Below are positions 6,718 through 13,545 of a DNA stretch of 14,095 bases, one piece after another; within the stretch, counting starts at the first letter, position 1; each line of letters starts with the position of its first letter. This DNA comes from Pseudomonadota bacterium (lineage in GTDB: Bacteria; Bdellovibrionota; Oligoflexia; Oligoflexales; Oligoflexaceae). The position numbers and the translations under genes are program-made. The stretch spans positions 1 to 14,095 of the forward strand of contig JAKQGS010000087.1 in assembly GCA_029556045.1 (NCBI GenBank), read 5' to 3'. The notes under the pieces were generated by a model. The model was not told where the DNA came from and searched no databases. It worked only from the letters and a program-made list of their open reading frames with translations.

Positions 6718-6844
6718 CTAGAAGCGATTTCTAAACACCAGATGCTAGGCGTCGAGGAGCGACGGCGCGGAGTTTACGCTCTGGTAAATGAGCACCGGCG
6801 CGACGAAGACAACAACGCAGATGGTGTTTAGAAATGGCTTCTAG
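6718..6844. repeat. 127-bp palindromic element with 23-bp inverted ends
   Basis: The left end (6718-6740) and right end (6822-6844) are inverted copies matching at 22 of 23 positions; the only difference is the ninth base from the end (G in the left arm, C in the reverse-complemented right arm). Both ends begin or finish with CTAG, which could be part of the inverted repeat or a 4-bp target duplication. The 81-bp core is GC-rich. It holds a hairpin CGTCG/CGACG, a TTTAC/GTAAA dyad at its centre, and a near direct repeat GAGCGACGGCGCG / GAGCACCGGCGCG. No open frame in it is credible. The layout resembles non-autonomous palindromic interspersed elements (MITE- or REP/BIME-like). It ends 24 nt before the ATG of the next gene, so it must lie in or near that gene's leader. 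Confidence 0.75.
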
Positions 6845-6868
6845 CCACCTTAACCACGGGGTCTTGTT

Positions 6869-8176
6869 ATGAAATTACTTAAACTGTTCGGCCTACTGGC
6901 CGCCTCGATCCTTCTCACCGCACCGGTGCTGGCGGATATGAGCCTGAAACACGTTCCTTCCCTGCGGGAAATGGGTTACCCCACCGATGATTTCAATCAG
7001 GGTGTGCATTCCCAGCCCATTCATAATCGGGAAAAGTTTTTTTACGACATGTCCAAAGGTTATGGCAGCTCCCGCGAAGAGCAGGGATGCAGCTGGGCGG
7101 TTCGTCCATTCATCTACGTCTTTCACGATGGCGTTGTTTATCTGTCCAGCGATCTGACCAACTACAATGTGTTCAGCCATCAGGTGGTGCGCAGCATGGG
7201 CTGCCGCATCCCCGCTACATCGTATGTCAACGCTGCAACGCTGGATCGCCACGTTACCGCGGGTCGCCTGCAGGACCATGGCATCAATCCCAATGCCCGG
7301 GCCCAACGCATTCACGACAGCATGAGTTTCTTCAACGCCATGGAAAAGGCTTATCTGAGCAGTCAGCAGGAGCAAAACTGTCTGTGGGCCATGCTTCCCA
7401 ATATCTACGTCTTTACGGACGCGGTGGTTTACGTGGATCAGCACCGCACCTTTTTCAATTCCTACCCCATCAGCCACGTGCGGCAGTATGGCTGTTACGT
7501 GCCCTATGTCACCTTCGATGATGGCATGGACACTCCCGAAGACGGCCTGGCTGTCCTGCATGGTCGTCTTAACATCAATGGCACCCCATACCGTATTCAG
7601 GGCACTGACCGGGAATCCCTCTACAATTCCTGTCTGGAAGGTGATCAAGGGGTGGACGCCATGGTCAGCCAAATCAAACAGATTACGGTGACCTTTAACA
7701 ACCTGCCGGAAGTCACCCTCTTCAATAGCCAAGGCACCTGGAATGGTTCGGAAGAAGTCTGCCAGCAGATCATCACCTATGCAGAAAGCCGCTGGGCGGA
7801 GGTGTTTGGGGACGACATGGAAGAACCCACTGTGATGTGTCCCGGCAATAAACGCCCCGGAGAAATCTGGAATCAGCCCATCACCGGAGGTGTGCTGCAA
7901 TACGTCTGCACCGTGGATGGCACCAACATCAAAATCGGTATGAGCTGCGAAACCGGTTACAAACCCCAGGGCGATCAATGTGTGCAGCAGGCACCCGCCA
8001 TGACCTATGAGCAATGTGTGGACACCTTTCGCCGCAATACCACCGCGGTGAACAGCGGACACAACCGGCCCGGCGTTCAGTGCACCTGCGGCTACACTCC
8101 CGGCTCAACCGATAAGCTGCAATGGACCTGCCGCGGTCCCGGCGTGAATGAGACACTCCATTTAACCATACGATGA
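6869..8176 (+). CDS. Secreted cysteine-rich protein with an internal duplication, 435 aa
   Basis: A clear Sec signal peptide (two Lys, hydrophobic core LFGLLAASILL, cleavage after VLA near residue 22) sends this protein to the periplasm or outside. Two ungapped copies of a module of about 60 residues follow, at about 54-114 and 151-211. Each has EQ-x-C-x-W-A, then P-x-IYVF-x-D-x-VVY, then a cysteine exactly 38 residues after the first (Cys74/Cys112 and Cys171/Cys209). One disulfide per copy is likely. The C-terminal half holds further cysteines, including a CTCGY cluster, so more disulfides are expected. I do not recognise a family; an extracellular binding or adhesion role would be a guess. 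The start ATG has only a weak GGGG before it. The 127-bp element lies immediately upstream and a hairpin follows. Confidence 0.82.
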   Translation: MKLLKLFGLLAASILLTAPVLADMSLKHVPSLREMGYPTDDFNQGVHSQPIHNREKFFYDMSKGYGSSREEQGCSWAVRPFIYVFHDGVVYLSSDLTNYNVFSHQVVRSMGCRIPATSYVNAATLDRHVTAGRLQDHGINPNARAQRIHDSMSFFNAMEKAYLSSQQEQNCLWAMLPNIYVFTDAVVYVDQHRTFFNSYPISHVRQYGCYVPYVTFDDGMDTPEDGLAVLHGRLNINGTPYRIQGTDRESLYNSCLEGDQGVDAMVSQIKQITVTFNNLPEVTLFNSQGTWNGSEEVCQQIITYAESRWAEVFGDDMEEPTVMCPGNKRPGEIWNQPITGGVLQYVCTVDGTNIKIGMSCETGYKPQGDQCVQQAPAMTYEQCVDTFRRNTTAVNSGHNRPGVQCTCGYTPGSTDKLQWTCRGPGVNETLHLTIR

Positions 8177-8186
8177 TCCCAGCGCG

Positions 8187-8208
8187 GGGAGCGCCGGCAG
8201 GCGCTCCC
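8187..8208. terminator. Strong GC hairpin between convergent genes
   Basis: GGGAGCGCC (8187-8195), loop GGCA, GGCGCTCCC (8200-8208) form a perfect 9-bp stem between the secreted-protein gene and the convergent ATPase gene. No U-tract follows on either strand. It may be a bidirectional mRNA end or stabiliser, or a REP-like unit. Confidence 0.5.
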
Positions 8209-8263
8209 TACCTATCCGCCAACAAGACGTGGTACATGCAAACCGGGTCAATCAATCGGTGAA

Positions 8264-9448
8264 TCAAGCATTCTTAATGAATTCCCCACGCCAAAGGCGA
8301 TCGAGAAAAGAACGCCAGTGCAGGAGCAGAACTGTTTGACCATCGGCAATGGTAACTTCTTTTTCGATTTCGTCTTGCGACACCACAATAAATCGATTGA
8401 AAATGTTCTCTTCCGCAAGCGCGCTCAAGCCCTTCAAGTGCTTCGGGGTAACGCGCTCGGTGGCTTTTACTTCGATAGCCACATCCGAACCTATCAAAAA
8501 GTCCACTTCAAATTGACTGAGGGAACGCCAAAACGTCAATTCTTTTTTAATGCGGTGATAACTCAAATAGGCCCGCAACTCGAGTCCGATCAATGATTCA
8601 AAAGCAACACCAAACAGGTCGCTATGACGTTCAAGTTTTTCGACACGCAATAGTGTATTGCGAACGCCATTGTCAAATAAATAGAACTTGGCGGTGGCGA
8701 TCGCCTTTCTCTTTTTTGAGGCGAGGAACGGCTCAAGCGTAAACCCCAGCAAAGTATCCTGCATGATTTGAAAATAAGATTTCAGGGTGGTTTCCGGAAT
8801 AGCAGCATCACTGGCTAACTGCGCATAATTGATCAATTGCCCGGATTGGAGTGCAGCGACTTTGAGAAATCGCACAAAAGCAGGTAGATTGCGCAGTCGG
8901 CTTTCGATTTGAATTTCTTCTTTGAGGTAGGTGTCGACATAGGCATCCAATTCATCCTCGGGGGAATCACTGGTCCAAATCGGAGGCAAGGTGCCATAGC
9001 GGAGAGCGCGATCCAGATCAAATTCTGGAATTTCCGCAGACGTCAGCGGGAATAAGTCGGATCGCCATGCACGTCCCGCCAGCATATTAGCGCCCTCGCG
9101 CCGCAGTTTTCGTGCACTGCTGCCAGTCAAAAGAAAACGATATTTTTTTTCCTCAATGAGGCGATGAACCTCGTCGAGCAGGATGGGAATCTTCTGCACT
9201 TCGTCAATAACAATAGGTACAGGTGTTCTGTGTTGTCTCATCTGTGCAGTGATCATGGGCTCCAGTTGGGCCGGATTAGCCACCAGTTCTGTGTAGAGTG
9301 AGGACTTCAACAAATCGATATAAACGCATTGCTCCTTTAGCTGGGAACGTATCAACGTGGATTTTCCCGTGGCGCGCGGACCAAAAAGAAACATCGATTT
9401 TTTGGTCAATAGAGAGCCTATCTGTAAGATTCTCTTATAATTCATCAT
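8264..9448 (-). CDS. AAA+ ATPase with DUF4143-type C-terminus, 394 aa
   Basis: The N-terminal AAA+ domain has Walker A GPRATGKST (residues 23-31), Walker B IVIDE (79-83) and a sensor-1 type LLTGSS (106-111). Residues about 206-240 look like a winged helix (INYAQLASDAAIPETTLKSY). The C-terminus has the DUF4143 pattern FEVDFLIG and AIEVKA: Asp316, Glu326 and Lys328 fit a PD-(D/E)xK nuclease-like core. Proteins of this architecture are common in bacteria and archaea and scattered by transfer; their role is unproven. The start is the ATG at 9448 (a second ATG follows directly) with no good SD. Base composition is more A+T-rich than the flanking housekeeping genes. A second ATPase of another family lies just upstream on the same strand, 136 nt away, with its own promoter. 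Confidence 0.9.
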   Translation of the reverse strand: MMNYKRILQIGSLLTKKSMFLFGPRATGKSTLIRSQLKEQCVYIDLLKSSLYTELVANPAQLEPMITAQMRQHRTPVPIVIDEVQKIPILLDEVHRLIEEKKYRFLLTGSSARKLRREGANMLAGRAWRSDLFPLTSAEIPEFDLDRALRYGTLPPIWTSDSPEDELDAYVDTYLKEEIQIESRLRNLPAFVRFLKVAALQSGQLINYAQLASDAAIPETTLKSYFQIMQDTLLGFTLEPFLASKKRKAIATAKFYLFDNGVRNTLLRVEKLERHSDLFGVAFESLIGLELRAYLSYHRIKKELTFWRSLSQFEVDFLIGSDVAIEVKATERVTPKHLKGLSALAEENIFNRFIVVSQDEIEKEVTIADGQTVLLLHWRSFLDRLWRGEFIKNA

Positions 9449-9466
9449 GTTACACCAAACGTTGAT

Positions 9467-9516
9467 TCATCGGCAATATGGTTGTTTATCATGATAATCA
9501 ACCATAGCGCCGATGA
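9467..9516. promoter_or_regulatory. 50-bp near-palindrome, probable operator
   Basis: The sequence is symmetric about 9491/9492. Twenty-two of 25 base pairs match, with mismatches only at 9485/9498, 9476/9507 and 9475/9508. The inner 30 bp (9477-9506) match at 14 of 15 pairs around a perfect TTATCATGATAA core. It covers the predicted -10 and spacer of the ATPase promoter, overlaps three bases of the -35, and runs past the predicted start site. Because transcription would begin near 9484, the RNA contains only one arm. A protein-binding DNA site is therefore more likely than an RNA hairpin. Confidence 0.65.
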
Positions 9517-9519
9517 CAA
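9491..9519 (-). promoter_or_regulatory. Near-consensus promoter of the DUF4143 ATPase gene
   Basis: On the minus strand TTGTCA (9519-9514), a 17-nt spacer and TATCAT (9496-9491) each match the sigma70 hexamers at 5 of 6 bases. Transcription would start near 9484, about 35 nt before the ATG at 9448. Confidence 0.6.
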
Positions 9520-9557
9520 GTGAAAACCGAAGCTGCAAAACCACAGAATCATATGCG

Positions 9558-9580
9558 GAGGTTCACATTTACTGAGCCTC
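9558..9580. terminator. Possible hairpin downstream of the DUF234-like ATPase gene
   Basis: GAGG-T-TCA (9558-9565) pairs with TGA-G-CCTC (9573-9580), with one mismatch and a 7-nt loop. It lies just after the minus-strand stop at 9585. The T-rich stretch is on the plus-strand side only, so termination of the minus-strand gene is uncertain. Confidence 0.3.
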
Positions 9581-9584
9581 ACTA

Positions 9585-10868
9585 TTATTTATGAGACACA
9601 AGACTATTGAGTACGTCATGGCCATCCAGAACTTCGAAATCTTTTATGGCAAAACGTTTCGATAGCAAAGACCGCTGATATTTAGCGGCAAGGTGCTCAT
9701 TAATCAGCTCTCGATCCCTTTTACGTAGTGACCGCAGCTTAATTTCGCTGACGATAACTTTCTTAAGATCGCCGGGAAAGTAGCGCACGCTGTCGAACTC
9801 AATATCGGGAGCTTCCCAGTAGCTCATCGCGTCAGGAAACTGCTTGCGATACTCCTTTTCAAGAACTTTAGCAGCGTGATCATGAATGTGGTTTAGTTTT
9901 GTTTTGCGGTCATAGTGATGCCAACGGGAGCGATGTGGTGAATAGACCTGATACCAGAACTGCAAAGCATGATCGTCAATGCTGTATGAGGTTTTCTTGG
10001 AATTGCGAGGACTTTCACCAAAGGGGATACCACGTTTGACCAGGTTCGTATTCATGAGGATACCGAGAGGTTTAGACAGACCCGTCTGCGGTATTCCGAT
10101 ACGAGACGCTATTTCTGACGGGCGCATTGCCCCCCGACCGATACTTTCAAAGATCGCTTTTGCCTGCAGTCCAGTGATGCCTTCGTCCCTTAAGAGGCGA
10201 TCAGGTTCGTCTTCCAATCGTGCTGAACGTTCAAAAAAGAGGACTTGCGTGGCATCGACTGGATCTGTAATTCCCTCGACATACTGCCAATAGCGGGGAA
10301 CACCCCCGACCATTGAAAAAATAAGAAAGTTGTCCATTTGATGGGGGTCCCGCCCAGACGCCTCACAGAAGTGGGCGTACGACATTGGTTCAACCTTCAA
10401 AACTAACCCTGCACGGTCATAGAGGGGTGAATCCGATCGCAAGAATAGCCCATGCATCATGGTTTGCGATGAACCTAATAACGCGAGCTTAACGCATTGC
10501 GGTTGGTCATGATCAACAAACTTTTGCAGCATCGATGGCAGCGCGGGGTTATTTTGGACCAGGTAGGGAAACTCATCGATTATGATCGTTGTTTGCTTAT
10601 TCACTGTCTTCAATAGAGCAAAAAATTCCCGCAAGGAGCGCGGTTGCAATCCAACCGGTAGAATCTCTCGCAGATCTGATACCAGCTGCTCAATCTGGAC
10701 AATCTCTGACCCTTCGATGGCCTGGGTATAGACAGCGCTCTGGGTGTGACCCCATTTAATCACAAGACTGGTTTTGCCAATACGCCGGCGTCCGAATATG
10801 ACCCGGAGGGGCGCGTTTGATTGATTCAGTGCGCTCAGTTCCCGCTTTCGGTTTACAAACCCTTTCAA
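9585..10868 (-). CDS. Archaeal-type AAA+ ATPase with DUF234-like C-terminus, 427 aa
   Basis: The N-terminus has the F-x-N-R-x-x-E-L motif (FVNRKREL, 4-11) typical of this ATPase family, then Walker A GRRRIGKTS (26-34), Walker B IIIDE (95-99) and LLGSSQTMM (130-138). Residues about 232-285 form a winged-helix segment (MRPSEIASRIGIPQTGLSK). The C-terminus has IEFDS and VIVSEIKLR: Asp359, Glu375 and Lys377 fit a PD-(D/E)xK-like core as in DUF234 proteins. The family is widespread, often mobile, and of unproven role. The start is a TTG at 10868 with GAGG 5 nt upstream; no ATG is near, and the FxNR motif normally sits close to the N-terminus. Base composition is more A+T-rich than nadC/birA next door, consistent with transfer. 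Confidence 0.88.
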   Translation of the reverse strand: MKGFVNRKRELSALNQSNAPLRVIFGRRRIGKTSLVIKWGHTQSAVYTQAIEGSEIVQIEQLVSDLREILPVGLQPRSLREFFALLKTVNKQTTIIIDEFPYLVQNNPALPSMLQKFVDHDQPQCVKLALLGSSQTMMHGLFLRSDSPLYDRAGLVLKVEPMSYAHFCEASGRDPHQMDNFLIFSMVGGVPRYWQYVEGITDPVDATQVLFFERSARLEDEPDRLLRDEGITGLQAKAIFESIGRGAMRPSEIASRIGIPQTGLSKPLGILMNTNLVKRGIPFGESPRNSKKTSYSIDDHALQFWYQVYSPHRSRWHHYDRKTKLNHIHDHAAKVLEKEYRKQFPDAMSYWEAPDIEFDSVRYFPGDLKKVIVSEIKLRSLRKRDRELINEHLAAKYQRSLLSKRFAIKDFEVLDGHDVLNSLVSHK

Positions 10869-10906
10869 ATTAACCTCGCCGATGTAATTTTTGACACAAC
10901 TTATTT

Positions 10907-10936
10907 ATTATATCTAATGGATATAATATCTGCTAG
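10907..10936 (-). promoter_or_regulatory. A+T-rich promoter of the DUF234-like ATPase gene
   Basis: A perfect minus-strand TATAAT (10912-10907) lies 38 nt before the TTG start. The -35 candidate CTAGCA (10936-10931), with an 18-nt spacer, matches the consensus poorly (3 of 6). The box lies within a set of related half-sites. Confidence 0.5.
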
Positions 10937-10943
10937 ATATTAT
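10907..10943. promoter_or_regulatory. Three related half-sites over the promoter, probable operator
   Basis: ATAATATCT (10923-10931), 3 nt, AGATATTAT (10935-10943) form a perfect 9-bp inverted repeat. ATTATATCT (10907-10915) repeats the left half with one change, 16 nt away. The half-sites cover the -10 and -35 positions of the minus-strand promoter, as expected of a repressor site. Confidence 0.5.
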
Positions 10944-11000
10944 TTATATTCTAATGATTACATAATGTTACGTAGGCTAGTAGCGCCAGGCAAATGCCGC

Positions 11001-11030
11001 AAAAAAACAGATCCGACTGAATGCAGCCGG
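11001..11030 (-). terminator. Intrinsic terminator of the nadC-birA-coaX operon
   Basis: Minus-strand CCGGCTG (11030-11024), loop CATT, CAGTCGG (11019-11013) form a 7-bp stem with one G-T pair. A run of seven T (11007-11001) follows after 5 nt. It lies 53 nt beyond the birA-coaX stop codon. This is the only hairpin in the window with a proper U-tract. Confidence 0.75.
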
Positions 11031-11082
11031 GGATTACCGCGTTTCTGTCCGTTAGGGTATATTTCCAGATTTCTCAGCGCGA

Positions 11083-12621
11083 TTATCCGCCCCGCACCAT
11101 CACTTGCATGCCTCGGTCTACGAGGTGGGGATCAAGAACTGCGTCGTCCGGTAGCCATTCTTTGAGGAGCGGCGCGTCTCCGCCACCCAGAAGGATGATC
11201 GCCGGCTCACTCTCCGATATATCACTGACCAGCTTCTGCAAAACCGCCAACACCGGTGCCACCACGCCGTGTACCATGGCGGATTCCGTGCCCTGTCCCA
11301 GAGCCGCTGGATGCGTCAGGAATCGCGATGACGGCGGCCAATCGCATAAGGGTAATCCACCGGTGGCTTGATGCATGGCATGGAGAGCCGTGCGAAATCC
11401 TGCCAGGATCCATCCCCCCTGATGACGATGACCCAGACCCAATACATCGATGGTGATACAGGTTCCCGCCATCACCACCACACAGACCTTGTTTCCTGAC
11501 AGGTCACTGGCCAGTGCCCCTTCCATCGCCGCCAGGCGATCAATGCCAAGCTGAGGGAGTGGATAGGCCCCCTCCCCCATACACACTGGGCGTTTGGGGA
11601 TGAGGACGAGAGGGATTTGTCGTATGCGTGCGGCCTGGTCCAATAACTGCCAGCCTGCGGGAGAAACGCTGATGCCGTGCAGCGGAAAACTCACAGGCCC
11701 TCCACGGCGCTGCCGCTCCTCCTGGAGTTTCTCCAAAAGCGAATTGATGGCAGGTCCCTCATGGCTGCAGCTGTCCCTCCACAGGGGTTTAACGTCATCT
11801 TCGGGGCCCCACAGGGCCACCTTGATGCGGGTATTACCAACGTCCGCCACTGCCAACGAATGGTGCTGGCGCCCTCCTCCCTGATAGATCCACCGCCAGC
11901 CATGCTGGGCGGTGGAAATCGTCAGGGGTGGAACACCACCGGCATGGGGCAGCAGGATCAGTTCTCCCTGGGGGGAAATCCCCTGTAGAACGGATGTTTC
12001 GCGGGTGTTTTGGTTTTGCCAAACCTGACCGGGTTCGATGGCGTAGGCTTGCCAACCGTCAAGTACGTCCTCGGGAATTTGCAGAGTGCCCCAGTTTTGT
12101 TCCCAAAAGGCCACCAGGGCATGGGCTTCGCCTTCCACACTCAAAGAATGATGCAGAATGTCTGCCAATGCGATGGGACGATTTTCATCATCACTGTCCG
12201 GCGTCTGGTTCAGGTTCAGTCCGATGCCGATCAGCAGGTCTCCCCATTGCCCCTGCTGGTGGGAGGATTCACAGAGGATTCCCCCCAGTTTGCCGCCTGC
12301 AAACAGCAGATCATTGGGCCACTTCAGGGTGAGCCGCCGGTGAAACCTCTCCTGCACCCAACGGGCCAGCAGCAATGCGGTGACCATGGGCAATATCGGA
12401 ATCATGGATGCGGGCAACGATGAGGACGGCAGCGCGAAGGTGATGTATAGATTCCCCTCCGGACTTTGCCAGCTGCGTCCCATTCGACCACGTCCGCCAG
12501 TTTGGGCGTGAGCCATCAGGGCCGTCGGGGTTTTAACCAGCCCCTGCCGCAGCAGGTTTTGCAGATGGGTGGAGGTGGACTCCACGGAAGGCAAAACCTG
12601 CAGGGGAATGCGCATGGTCAT
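11083..12621 (-). CDS. birA-coaX: Bifunctional biotin-protein ligase / type III pantothenate kinase fusion
   Basis: One 512-aa frame carries two cofactor enzymes. Residues 1 to about 245 are biotin-protein ligase, which attaches biotin to acetyl-CoA carboxylase: GRGRMGRSW (43-51), KWPND (100-104), GKLGGILCE (110-118), then the small C-terminal BirA domain. From about 255 comes type III pantothenate kinase (CoaX), the first step of CoA synthesis: DVGNTRIK (260-267), GIDR (359-362), AGTCITID (385-392) and GGWILAG (402-408). The usual third residue of the AGTAxTID motif is kept, with Cys in place of Ala. The N-terminal DNA-binding domain of E. coli BirA is absent, so this enzyme cannot repress a biotin operon. 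BirA/CoaX fusions are known, for example in Neisseria. The ATG at 12621 overlaps the nadC stop (ATGA); an ATG at 12615 is an alternative start. No stop or frameshift separates the halves. Confidence 0.94.
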   Translation of the reverse strand: MTMRIPLQVLPSVESTSTHLQNLLRQGLVKTPTALMAHAQTGGRGRMGRSWQSPEGNLYITFALPSSSLPASMIPILPMVTALLLARWVQERFHRRLTLKWPNDLLFAGGKLGGILCESSHQQGQWGDLLIGIGLNLNQTPDSDDENRPIALADILHHSLSVEGEAHALVAFWEQNWGTLQIPEDVLDGWQAYAIEPGQVWQNQNTRETSVLQGISPQGELILLPHAGGVPPLTISTAQHGWRWIYQGGGRQHHSLAVADVGNTRIKVALWGPEDDVKPLWRDSCSHEGPAINSLLEKLQEERQRRGGPVSFPLHGISVSPAGWQLLDQAARIRQIPLVLIPKRPVCMGEGAYPLPQLGIDRLAAMEGALASDLSGNKVCVVVMAGTCITIDVLGLGHRHQGGWILAGFRTALHAMHQATGGLPLCDWPPSSRFLTHPAALGQGTESAMVHGVVAPVLAVLQKLVSDISESEPAIILLGGGDAPLLKEWLPDDAVLDPHLVDRGMQVMVRGG

Positions 12622-13463
12622 TGCTCTTCAAAGAGCAGACTGAGATCGGCCCAACGGGCGGAGTGAATGATGGAACCGGTAGAAACAAAGTCCACGCCAG
12701 TGAGGGCCACCTGCCGCACGTTTTCCAGACGCACGTTGCCCGAGGCTTCCACCAGGGCGCGGCCTTTGATCAAAGCCACAGCTTCCCGCATCATCTCCAG
12801 AGACATATTGTCCAGCATGATGATGTCGGCACCCGCCGACAGCGCTTCGTTCACCTCTTCCAGATTGGTGGTCTCCACTTCGATCTTCAGGGTGGGAGGC
12901 AGGCTGTCATGCAAGCGTTCCAGAGCTTTGGTGATACCGCCGGATGCCCGGATGTGATTCTCCTTGACGATCACGCCGTCACACAGGCCAAAGCGGTGAT
13001 TGCGAGCGCCACCCAGAACGGTGGCGGACTTTTCCAGAATGCGCAGCCCCGGGGTGGTTTTACGGGTATCCAAAAGCTGGGTGGAGGTTCCTTCCAGCTC
13101 TTTCACAAATTTACGGGCCATCGCCGCAATGCCGCACATACGGGCCATCAGATTCAGGGCCACCCGTTCACCCTTTAATATGGCCCGCGCCGACCCTTCA
13201 ATTTCCAGGATCAAGCCGCGATTACCCACCTCATCTCCGTTGTTGCAATGAGCCCGCATCTGAAGCCGCGGGTCGACCTTACGAAAAACAGCTTCCGCAA
13301 CATCCACACCGGCGGCGATGGTGGGCTCTTTGGCAATGATGCGGGCTTTGGCGCGGGCGTCTTTGGGAATGCAGAGGTCGGTGGTCCAATCACCATAGCC
13401 CCAGTCTTCCTCGAGGGCGCGTTCAATGATGGGATCGATTTGAATCTGATGAAGGTCTTGCAT
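12618..13463 (-). CDS. nadC: Quinolinate phosphoribosyltransferase (decarboxylating)
   Basis: NadC converts quinolinate and PRPP to nicotinate mononucleotide, the last step shared by de novo NAD synthesis. The 281-aa length is typical. Visible family motifs: DTRKTTPGLR (132-141), GGARNHRFGLCDGVIVKENH (151-170), the IEVETTN segment, MLDNM, VEASGN and the C-terminal FVSTGSIIHSA phosphate-binding region. All are intact, so an active enzyme is expected. The ATG at 13463 has GGGAG 6 nt upstream. It is the upstream partner of birA-coaX through a 4-nt ATGA overlap, indicating translational coupling. The disordered-protein gene lies 82 nt upstream on the same strand and may belong to the same transcript. 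Confidence 0.97.
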   Translation of the reverse strand: MQDLHQIQIDPIIERALEEDWGYGDWTTDLCIPKDARAKARIIAKEPTIAAGVDVAEAVFRKVDPRLQMRAHCNNGDEVGNRGLILEIEGSARAILKGERVALNLMARMCGIAAMARKFVKELEGTSTQLLDTRKTTPGLRILEKSATVLGGARNHRFGLCDGVIVKENHIRASGGITKALERLHDSLPPTLKIEVETTNLEEVNEALSAGADIIMLDNMSLEMMREAVALIKGRALVEASGNVRLENVRQVALTGVDFVSTGSIIHSARWADLSLLFEEQ

Positions 13464-13545
13464 GGGCGTCTCCCTTTTAATGCCTCATCTTTGCCCAAAA
13501 AGACCTTATTTGTCTACAGGAAGAGACCGGCCTTTTGCAGCAGAA

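Noticed and set aside
6893..8062. 389-codon open frame on the minus strand opposite the duplicated secreted protein
   Set aside because: It is fully antisense to a gene with signal peptide and repeated domains, has no RBS, and its protein shows no motif. It is a codon-bias shadow.
12621..13178. 185-codon plus-strand frame within nadC
   Set aside because: Antisense to nadC, with no RBS and no motif.
13510..13545. Eleven-codon minus-strand frame MILLQKAGLFL starting in an ATGA overlap with the stop of the disordered-protein gene
   Set aside because: The overlap is neat, but the frame is very short, lacks an SD of its own and could easily arise by chance. Conservation would be needed to support it.
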